Origin: Methylotenera sp.
GTDB taxonomy: Bacteria > Pseudomonadota > Gammaproteobacteria > Burkholderiales > Methylophilaceae
Assembly: GCF_029945535.1 (NCBI RefSeq)
Contig: NZ_JAQSCU010000010.1
Coordinates: forward strand, 753,290-817,289
Direction: 5' to 3'
DNA: 64,000 bases
The notes under the pieces are model-generated. The model made no database searches and was not told where the DNA came from. It worked only from the letters and a program-made list of their open reading frames with translations. Within the stretch, counting starts at the first letter, position 1; every line of letters starts with the position of its first letter. This document shows positions 56,362 to 64,000 of the stretch, in pieces. The translations under genes and the position numbers were made by a program.

Positions 56362-58917
56362 TTAAAATTTAGACTTGTTATAAACTCGATAGAACCAACG
56401 CTTAACAAATTCAACCATCACAAGGTAGCCAATACCCATGGTTAACAAAATGGTGAAAAACTTTATTGGTAGAGGAGAAAAGCCAAAATATGCACCTATG
56501 CTTGTGAATGGCAGCGTAATAGCTACGCCGACAATTAATAAAGATGTATATACAAGCCAACTATTAGGCTTACTTTTGAAGATATTACGACGCGTACGAA
56601 TAATAAAGATGACTAACACTTGCGTCACAATTGACTCCACAAACCAGCCAGTTCGGAACAATCCTTCTTTTGCATTGAATACATTCAACATCACATAGAA
56701 TGTCAGAAAATCGAAGATTGAGCTGACGGGACCAACTAGCAACATAAAATTACGTATGAATTTCATGTCCCACTGCCTTGGCTTTTTAAGATACTCAGTG
56801 TCTACATTGTCAAAAGGAATGGTGATTTCTGAAAGATCATAAAGCAGGTTATTGAGCAATATTTGTATTGGCAACATTGGTAAAAATGGCAAGAATAATG
56901 CCGCACCAGCCATGCTGAACATATTACCGAAATTAGAACTGGTACCCATCATGACGTACTTCATAATGTTGCCAAAGGTACGACGCCCTTCAACCACGCC
57001 TTGATGCAATACGTTTAAATCATGCGTTAGCAGGATGAGGTCTGCTGCATCTTTTGCAACATCAACGGCAGTATCTACCGAAATACTAACATCAGCTAAA
57101 TGCAGCGCTGGCGCATCATTAATGCCATCACCCAAATATCCAACGACATGACCACGTTGCTTGAGCGCTGTTATCACACGACTTTTGAGTGCTGGCGTCA
57201 CACGGCAAAATAAATTGATGCTATTTACCTTTGCTCGTAGCGCCTCATCACTCATTTGCACTATCTCAGCTCCAGTTAGAACACCTTTGACGTTCAGTTC
57301 TAATTGCCTGCATACATACTGAGTAACCAGCTCGCTATCTCCAGTAACTATTTTGATAGTGATTCCACTTTTTTGTAATTTAGCAAGTGCACTGCTAGCG
57401 CTAATCTTTGGCGGGTCAAGAAATGCTGCAAATCCCGCGAAAACAAGTTCAGCCTCATCGCTAACATTGGCATGCATGTGCCCAGACTCCACCTTTCGCC
57501 AAGCAATACCTAGCACTCGAAATCCTTGTTGCGCCAATTCAACTGCACGTAAATTTAGCTTACTCAACTTATTTGCATCTAGCAATGAGATTTCCATTGA
57601 TGAAAGCTCATAGCGATTACACAAATGCAAAACATCTTCGCATGCGCCTTTTACTACCAGAAAACGATCATTTTGATTTGACAGCAGCACAGAAACTCGC
57701 CTTCGCTCAAAATCGAACGGTACTTCATCGAGTTTTTGCCAAGCGCTGACATTCAATGTCTCATGGCGCAAAATAGCCTCATCTAAAGGGCTTTTTAAGC
57801 CAGTTTCAAAAAAACTATTGAGATAAGCCCATAACAAAACACGTTCACTATCCATACCTGCGTAATCAAGATGACGCTCCAGACGTATCTTGGCCTCTGT
57901 AAGAGTGCCAGTTTTGTCGGTACAAAGTATGTCCATACTACCTAAGTTATGAATAGCCGAAAGACGCTTAACAATGACATGCTGGTGACTCATGCGTATT
58001 GCTCCACGAGAAAGCGTCACGGTAATAATCATAGGAAGAAGCTCAGGCGTGAGGCCTACTGCAAGCGCCAATGCAAACATGAACGATTCAAGCCATGGTC
58101 GGTGTTGTAGCAGAATAACCAACAACACAAACAATACTAAAAAAAATGTTAACCTAAGAATCAACATGCCGAAACGGTAAACACTTTGCTCGAAAGCCGT
58201 AGGAGGTGGAGTGATATTCAATGCGCTGGAAATATCACCCAGTGCAGTATGTGAGCCTGTTACACATACCAAAATTTTTGCGGAACCACTCACAACATGT
58301 GTGCCAGCAAAGACTACATTGATTGCAGCATCTAACTCAAGAGGCGCTTGATTAATTTCAGGTTCTATTTTATTAGTTGAATGCTTTTCTATAGGGTAAG
58401 GCTCACCCGTTAACAGTGCCTGATTTACAAAAAAATCATCCGCTTCAATAATTAGTCCATCAGCAGGTACAAGGTCACCAGCACTTAATAACACAACATC
58501 GCCTGGTACAATCAACTCGACATTAACCTCTGTAAGATTCTGATCTCTAAGCACAGTTGCTTTTACGGCCACCGAGCGCCGCAAAGCCTGCGCCGCATTT
58601 TCTGCACGATGCTCTTGAATAAAATCAAGCGTCACACTAAATACAACCATACAGACAATAATGACAAAGCTCACTAGGTCCGCTGTAAATGCAGAAACTG
58701 CACTTGCTACCAACAACAGAATGACTAGTGGATTTCTAAAGCGTGAAAGAAACTGCAAAACCAAACTACTTTTTTTAATGACGCTTATGATATTTTCACC
58801 GTACCTTGCTATACGAACATTCGCCTCCGCACTTGTTAGCCCCTCAGCGCCAGCAGACAGATGCTGTTGTTGGATTCCTATAGACTCTAGCCAATGTTGA
58901 TTATCTAAATTAAGCAT
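56362..58917 (-). CDS. Magnesium-translocating-type P-ATPase
   Basis: About 851 aa from the ATG at 58917 (MLNLDNQHW); a GTG frame extends 13 codons upstream. P3B-type features: LLTGEPYPIEK, TPELLPMIITVTLSRGA in M4, the phosphorylation site CTDKTGTLTEAKI, KGACEDV and YLGDGINDAPAL. Ten spans. The MgtA/MgtB family imports Mg2+; no mgtC or leader was found. It lies within a stress/central-carbon cluster and 18 bp upstream of the dehydrogenase gene. Confidence 0.87.
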   Translation of the reverse strand: MLNLDNQHWLESIGIQQQHLSAGAEGLTSAEANVRIARYGENIISVIKKSSLVLQFLSRFRNPLVILLLVASAVSAFTADLVSFVIIVCMVVFSVTLDFIQEHRAENAAQALRRSVAVKATVLRDQNLTEVNVELIVPGDVVLLSAGDLVPADGLIIEADDFFVNQALLTGEPYPIEKHSTNKIEPEINQAPLELDAAINVVFAGTHVVSGSAKILVCVTGSHTALGDISSALNITPPPTAFEQSVYRFGMLILRLTFFLVLFVLLVILLQHRPWLESFMFALALAVGLTPELLPMIITVTLSRGAIRMSHQHVIVKRLSAIHNLGSMDILCTDKTGTLTEAKIRLERHLDYAGMDSERVLLWAYLNSFFETGLKSPLDEAILRHETLNVSAWQKLDEVPFDFERRRVSVLLSNQNDRFLVVKGACEDVLHLCNRYELSSMEISLLDANKLSKLNLRAVELAQQGFRVLGIAWRKVESGHMHANVSDEAELVFAGFAAFLDPPKISASSALAKLQKSGITIKIVTGDSELVTQYVCRQLELNVKGVLTGAEIVQMSDEALRAKVNSINLFCRVTPALKSRVITALKQRGHVVGYLGDGINDAPALHLADVSISVDTAVDVAKDAADLILLTHDLNVLHQGVVEGRRTFGNIMKYVMMGTSSNFGNMFSMAGAALFLPFLPMLPIQILLNNLLYDLSEITIPFDNVDTEYLKKPRQWDMKFIRNFMLLVGPVSSIFDFLTFYVMLNVFNAKEGLFRTGWFVESIVTQVLVIFIIRTRRNIFKSKPNSWLVYTSLLIVGVAITLPFTSIGAYFGFSPLPIKFFTILLTMGIGYLVMVEFVKRWFYRVYNKSKF

Positions 58918-59137
58918 CAAAAACTTAGCTTTCTTTTTAAAAATATTTGCTGCCACAGAAAATACATCAGAAAATCTAAAGATAAATAACCTCTAACTCT
59001 AATTTTGTGAATTTAATTGCAGAACCATTCAAGCAATTGATGAAAATCAAAAACTGTTTATAAGCCCAATTTAAAATTTGCATAAACTTGCTGTTTTTAC
59101 ATTCAACAAAAGTAAATATTAAAAGGGGTTGGTAAAA

Positions 59138-59563
59138 ATGCACTCAATACTTATTCCAGTGGATGGTTCCAGTCACTCTAAACATGCAATTAAGTATGCT
59201 ATATCTTCGATTAAAGAAGGCCTGCGGGCAGAAATTCATTTGATTAATGTTCAACCAGACATACTTCCAATGGGAGATTTACCGCTAATAGATTTGGATT
59301 TAGTTGAAAAATCGCAACATGAGCAATCAAAAAAAGTGATTAGATCCGCCAGTAGATTATTAAGGAACGCAGGCCTGAGTTACACCAAAAACATATCCAA
59401 AGGGTCCATAGCTAACAATATTGTTAGCTATGCCAAAGAACATGGCTGCAATAGCATCATTATGGGAACAAGGGGTATGGGGTTAATTGGCAATGTCATA
59501 TTGGGCTCAACATCAAATCAGGTCGTTCGTTTGGCGAAGATCCCAGTGACTCTGGTCAAATGA
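59138..59563 (+). CDS. Universal stress protein (UspA family)
   Basis: 141 aa from the ATG at 59138, preceded by AAAGGGGTTGG. UspA fold with ILIPVDGSSHSKHA at the N-terminus and the ATP-binding loop GTRGMGLIGNVILGSTSNQV at the C-terminus (G-2x-G-9x-G-S type). Divergent from the P-ATPase. Similar neighbourhoods of stress proteins, phosphoketolase and cation ATPases suggest response to energy or oxygen limitation. Confidence 0.9.
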   Translation: MHSILIPVDGSSHSKHAIKYAISSIKEGLRAEIHLINVQPDILPMGDLPLIDLDLVEKSQHEQSKKVIRSASRLLRNAGLSYTKNISKGSIANNIVSYAKEHGCNSIIMGTRGMGLIGNVILGSTSNQVVRLAKIPVTLVK

Positions 59564-59653
59564 AGTATCTATTGCAATTAAGTCAGCTTTAATTTTGTTG
59601 TGACAAGGCAATCTATTACGAATGTAAATTAAACCTTGGATAGGCATAACTTT

Positions 59654-60346
59654 ATGATTTTACATAACGAATCAAACTCAACATTAAAAAGGATTCTTAA
59701 AGCTGAGGTTAAGATAAGCGCTGGTAATGTAATATTAACAGGAGAGCTCTCTTTGCCGAACAACACGGAAGGCATCGTCTTATTTGCCCATGGTAGCGGC
59801 AGTAGCAGGCATAGTGCGAGAAACCGCTATGTTGCCTCAATATTGCAATCCACAGGAATTGGCACACTATTATTTGACCTACTGACTGAAGACGAAGAAG
59901 CAATCGATAAAGTTACGGCTCATTTACGATTTAATATTGGCCTATTAGCAGAACGCCTCATCCAAGTGTCCCATTGGGTGCAAAAAAATCCCAGTACGGC
60001 TAATTTAAAAATTGGCTATTTTGGCGCTAGCACTGGCGCAGCTGCAGCATTAGTTGCTGCGGCTGTATTAGGCAAACAGATTTTTACGGTGGTTTCACGC
60101 GGAGGCCGTCCTGACCTTGCTGAGGGCGCACTCAGCGCAGTGAAATCTCCCACGTTGTTCATCGTAGGTAGTTTTGATAATTTAGTCATAGAACTTAACG
60201 AACAAGCAGCAGAGTTAATGACGTGCGAAAAATCCATTAAAGTCGTGTATTCAGCTTCGCATCTTTTTGAGGAGCCTGGTAAGCTGGAAGAGGTTGCAAA
60301 AATATCTTCTGAATGGTTTGCGCAGAAATTAAAAGAATCAAAATAG
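59654..60346 (+). CDS. Alpha/beta hydrolase (dienelactone-hydrolase-like)
   Basis: About 230 aa from the ATG at 59654. Probable triad: Ser in GYFGASTGAAAAL, Asp in IVGSFDNLV, His in YSASHLFEE. Oxyanion region FAHGSGSSRHSARNR. No signal peptide. It follows the stress-protein gene on the same strand and converges on the phosphoketolase gene. Substrate unknown. Confidence 0.8.
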   Translation: MILHNESNSTLKRILKAEVKISAGNVILTGELSLPNNTEGIVLFAHGSGSSRHSARNRYVASILQSTGIGTLLFDLLTEDEEAIDKVTAHLRFNIGLLAERLIQVSHWVQKNPSTANLKIGYFGASTGAAAALVAAAVLGKQIFTVVSRGGRPDLAEGALSAVKSPTLFIVGSFDNLVIELNEQAAELMTCEKSIKVVYSASHLFEEPGKLEEVAKISSEWFAQKLKESK

Positions 60347-60348
60347 TT

Positions 60349-62747
60349 TTATAAAAAAACACTTTGCGGGTTCACTCGCCCTTCGAGTGCATCAATTTCA
60401 TCAACTTCAAGCACCTCGTCCGGATTGATGTGCAAACTATGTGCTACCACACGAACAATATGCGCCCATGATAACCGATTCACAAATAGCATACCTGAGG
60501 TATCAAGCGTACCACCATGGTTGGTATAACCCTTAAATACTGTGTTGTCACCTGTATCAAGCGGTCTGAGTACGCCAGACATAACTTCTGGATGTGTATG
60601 GCATACGAAAACTCGAGTTGTAATATGCTTAGGATATAAACTGTGACGTAACTCTGTCGGCGCACAATGTAACAATTCGCGGCTACCTCGCGGCTGACGG
60701 AATCGACCAGGCTCAAGCAAATAGTTAACAGCGACTTTAACATCTCGATGCTCTAATCTTTCTGCAGCTTTAAGCGTTTCAATCATCTGGTAGGCACCGA
60801 TAGCAGTTAAAATCACTTCAGCATTAGCAAGCTTAGAGGCGTTAAATGTAATGCCGCCATTCTCAACCAGCTCCTGTGCTGAGCCCATTGAGAACAAATC
60901 AGGAATACTGTCGGACTTAGGGATAACATAACAGAATATTTTACCGTGCGTGCGATAACAAGCCTCTAGACTAGCCACAGCAGTATTAAAATCAGCAGGA
61001 AACATCACTCTAGAGACATCCGCGGGCTCATTGAGAAGCGCTTCACACAAAGCTGGGTCTTGGTGCGAGCGTTCATTTTTACCATTTTCATAAGTATTTG
61101 AGGTCAAAATAACAGGTACAGAAAGCCAACCAGCTTTTCTGCCACGTGAGGCAAGATGATCAGACCAAATGATTTCCTGGCGCAAGGCGCCAAGCATCTT
61201 AGGACCGAAGGCCTCATAGGTAACTGCTAGGTTAATACCACCTTTGTTACCAAGACATGCACAAATAACGGTTTCTTCGTTCAGCGCTGTAATCACAGCT
61301 CCATTAATAGACTCAGCAATTCCAGACTCAGCTTCTGTTACACGGTGCTTTAGCAAGTCTAATGTAGCGCTTAAGTGGTTTGAACGCATTTCATCTGGAT
61401 TACCTACACGAGGACGCAAATCTGCATTTGCTTCAACGAAGGCCAAAAAGGTATAGTCGATAGCAACCATTGGGCAACTTAATGCATAGTCAGCGATATC
61501 AAAAGTATTGCTATTAACTACCTTATATGACAACTTAGGGAAATGTTGAATATAGACATCTCTGTTCGCGATTGTGTTATCGCGCTCTAACAGCCTGTCA
61601 GTTAATGCGTGATTGCTCAGCATGCCACTTGCTTGCAAGATTTTTTCTAATGGCACAAACATCTTATGCGCATATTCATTGAAGTGTTCCGTCGCCAGAT
61701 TGTTGAATTTAGGATTTTTACCAAGCGGCAAACCATGTGCATCATTCGTACCTGCGCCATAAAACCCTGCACCTTTTTTAGCCACGGCAATACCATATGG
61801 CAACATTACAGGGTAACTTAACTCTAGCTGGGCAACACTCGCCCTCTCCGCTAGCCGACGTTCACCTTCAAGTATCATACAAGCAAACGCCGCAGGATCA
61901 GTACCATCAAACACGATGGGGTCAAACGAATATATGGTCAGATGTTTCTTGAACCATTCAAGACCTTTGCCCTGAGAAAGGGTAGCACGTTGATCAATTC
62001 GGCGACCGTTAAAGATCATGATTGGCACCACGGATCCACTATCCTCTGGGCGCCACCAGCGTGGAACCCAGTCTGATCCTCGCTGCTCTTCAAATGCACC
62101 ATCGGATAAAAACGTCACTAGTCGCTCACCCACAAGTGGCATATGCACGTATTGCAGATCGGCAAAACCTAGATACCCACCTTCTAATATTGCTCCAGCA
62201 GTATTGATATTGACATGACTACCTAAGGGAGAGTCTTGATTACCATGCTCGTCTAATTTGTAAGAATAAAAATCCTGCACAAATCTGGACAAACCAAACT
62301 CTGAAATAGAATATCGCTCAGCATGTTCGGGACGCATATTATCTAGTAACAAATTAACAGAATCTACCGCAGCTACTGCATGACCTTGCCCCATCAACCA
62401 AGCACGAGTTACCCCACTTATAGCATTTGCCAGCATATAGCCCACATAAGCTGGCACCATGTTTAAAGAGCCTCCTGTATGACCTTGCGGGTTATCTTTA
62501 AAATCCTCACGCGATAAAGCCTTACCGTCAAGCTTCACTTTCTCAGCATAGGTCATATGCACAACTAACCACATAGCAGCGTTTGCCAGCTTATCAGCCG
62601 CGCAGAGTAACTCTAAAAGATACTCAGGCTTTGCACCATGCACCTGCAACTCATTCAGAGTCTCATGTACTCATAATTCGGTTTCTCTTGAATGCTTGAT
62701 ATCGCCATATCCATTAGCCCAGTGCGCAAATGATCTTGAATCGTCAT
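60349..62747 (-). CDS. Phosphoketolase, frameshifted near the N-terminus
   Basis: Thiamine-diphosphate enzyme cleaving xylulose-5-P/fructose-6-P to acetyl-phosphate. The long frame (62649 down) is 766 aa, with GQGHAVAAVDSVNLL, SDGAFEEQRGSDWVPRWWRP, GNKGGINLAVTYEAFG and the C-terminal NHGGTLDTSGML typical of the divergent XFP branch. The true start appears to be the ATG at 62747 (AGGTG upstream) reading MTIQDHLRTGLMDMAISSIQ, then EKPNYEYM. A one-base loss near 62664 (ATGGAGACT to ATGAGACT) breaks the frame before TLNELQVHGAKPEYLLELL. An internal start could still give a nearly complete enzyme. Confidence 0.82.
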
Positions 62748-62788
62748 GATGGTTCACCTGTTATTAATTTGCAATATCAGAATTTATG

Positions 62789-64000
62789 ATGTCTTTGGTT
62801 GATACTAAAATGGATTTGAAAGTGACTTTTGATGAAAGTCAAAAGTATTGCGCGCTAACTATTTATCATTCACTCAACATTCAACTTATAAGTATTCAAT
62901 GTCGTATTGAAAGGGCATCTGTGCTTGAAGAATTCATTCATTCTCCCCGTGTTGCTTATTTCTCAATGGAAATAGCTTTGTGCAATGAAATTCCAACATA
63001 TGCTGGCGGCTTAGGTGTTTTAGCTGGTGATATGGTAAGGTCGGCAGCCGATTTAATGTTGCCTATGGTTGCAGTAAGCCTCATCAGTCGTGCAGGATAT
63101 TTTCATCAAACAATTGATGACCAAGGACATCAAACAGAAGAGTCCGATAGCTGGAATCCTGAATTGTGGGTTAAACCACTTAACGCCAAAGTTGCCGTCA
63201 CGATAGAAGGTCATGTAGTTTGGATTGGCGCATGGCTGTATAAGGTAAAAGGTCTTAGCGGCGGTATTCAACCAGTAATTTTATTAGATACTGATCTTAA
63301 CGAAAATTCACCTGAGGACCGAGTACTGACTCATTATCTATACGGCGGCGATGCAACTTATCGCCTCAAGCAGGAAATTGTATTGGGCATAGGTGGCGCA
63401 AGAATACTTCCTGCATTGGGTTTTACTATTTTTCACTATCACATGAATGAGGGGCATTCTGCCCTGCTTGGCTTGGAGTTACTTCATCGCTATGCTTACT
63501 CACCTCAAGAAATCAGGCCCGGAGAAGCACTTTATGATATTCCACGTGTACGAGAAATGTGCAGTTTCACCACACATACTCCCGTCGAATCTGGGCATGA
63601 CCATTTTAACTATGACATGGTCACCACAACGTTTGATGGTAGCGTTGACCTTGCCACAATCAAGTATCTAGCTGGTGAAGATTGCTTAAACATGACACGC
63701 TTAGCCTTAAATTTAAGCGAATATGTAAATGGCGTTGCTAAAAGCCATGCTGATATTTCAAATAAAATGTTCCCCGGTTATCAAGTACACGCTATTACTA
63801 ACGGCGTACACCCCCTAACATGGGCATCTGATGGCTTTATAAAACTCTATAATAGTTATGTTTCAGGCTGGCATCATGAGCCAGAGCTGTTAATACGTGC
63901 TGAGTGCTGTATACCAGATAAGGAGATCTGGGATGCACACCAGCAAGCTAAAGCAGCGCTGATTAAGCAAGTGTTTGACATGACTGGCATTCATTTGGAT
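62789..64000 (+). CDS. Alpha-glucan (glycogen) phosphorylase, partial
   Basis: Open frame running off the window end, 404 codons visible from the ATG at 62789 (MSLVDTKMDLK); 62810 is another possible start. Family stretches: FIHSPRVAYFSMEIALCNEI, PTYAGGLGVLAGD, YHMNEGHSALLGLELL, FTTHTPVESGHDHF and ITNGVHPLTWA. This is the short, maltodextrin-phosphorylase-like GT35 type with an N-terminus close to the catalytic core. It breaks storage glucan to glucose-1-phosphate. It is divergent from the phosphoketolase gene with 41 bp between starts, so their promoters must overlap. The PLP-binding Lys lies beyond the window. Confidence 0.9.
   Translation, partial: MSLVDTKMDLKVTFDESQKYCALTIYHSLNIQLISIQCRIERASVLEEFIHSPRVAYFSMEIALCNEIPTYAGGLGVLAGDMVRSAADLMLPMVAVSLISRAGYFHQTIDDQGHQTEESDSWNPELWVKPLNAKVAVTIEGHVVWIGAWLYKVKGLSGGIQPVILLDTDLNENSPEDRVLTHYLYGGDATYRLKQEIVLGIGGARILPALGFTIFHYHMNEGHSALLGLELLHRYAYSPQEIRPGEALYDIPRVREMCSFTTHTPVESGHDHFNYDMVTTTFDGSVDLATIKYLAGEDCLNMTRLALNLSEYVNGVAKSHADISNKMFPGYQVHAITNGVHPLTWASDGFIKLYNSYVSGWHHEPELLIRAECCIPDKEIWDAHQQAKAALIKQVFDMTGIHLD

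Overview
The window looks like a chromosome segment from a methylotrophic betaproteobacterium, most probably a member of the Methylophilaceae such as Methylotenera. This is inferred from the AT-rich coding style, the urt/ure nitrogen cluster, the smc-zipA-ligA order and the phosphoketolase cluster; no rRNA or protein search was possible. It contains a 28-bp site that fits the Xer recombination site dif, so it probably lies in the replication terminus region.

Layout. (1) 1-9.5 kb: an ABC urea importer (urtBCDE; urtA is presumably just upstream) followed by a complete urease operon (ureD-ureA-ureB-ureC-ureE-ureF-ureG) and a HupE/UreJ permease. (2) 9.6-14.0 kb: an NCS1-transporter/histidine-kinase fusion and a LuxR-type response regulator, plausibly the sensor of this nitrogen module. 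(3) 14.0-16.2 kb: relA. (4) 16.4-19.2 kb: a 2,716-bp element between two copies of a dif-containing 42-bp repeat. It carries a XafT/VC1465-like Xer activation factor, a ribbon-helix-helix repressor with its own operator, a frameshifted excisionase-like gene, a hairpin-rich non-coding segment and an unknown membrane/coiled-coil protein. It has the layout of an integrative mobile element exploiting Xer (IMEX). (5) 19.3-31.3 kb: housekeeping genes (DoxX, MsrPQ, TPR protein, CysQ, LigA, ZipA, Smc, QueF). (6) 31.4-36 kb: tRNA-Ala(GGC) and tRNA-Glu(TTC), a large serine recombinase whose reading frame runs into tRNA-Glu, and a divergent LysR / metallo-beta-lactamase-fold / cupin group. (7) 36.2-38.7 kb: a P-type cation ATPase, then about 1.5 kb without genes.

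(8) 40.3-55.1 kb, all on the minus strand: a Fap-like functional amyloid locus. It has secreted proteins with imperfect GNIGVN-type repeats, a secreted C39 peptidase, a FapE-like protein and a FapF-like outer-membrane barrel with an N-terminal coiled coil. Next to it lies a signalling stack: a CheB-CheR-PAS fusion, a PAS-LuxR protein, a PAS-GGDEF diguanylate cyclase and a VpsR-like sigma-54 activator. A textbook -24/-12 promoter precedes the amyloid operon. Several amyloid-locus proteins share a leader-like D-S-D-L/V-x-x-M/V-R-G-K/R motif that could be the recognition site of the C39 peptidase. (9) 55.3-64 kb: a stress/carbon-storage cluster of a Zn alcohol dehydrogenase (frameshifted), a magnesium-type P-ATPase, a universal stress protein, an alpha/beta hydrolase, a phosphoketolase (frameshifted near its start) and a glucan phosphorylase that runs off the window.

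The items most worth following up are the dif-integrated element and the amyloid locus with its candidate export/processing code.
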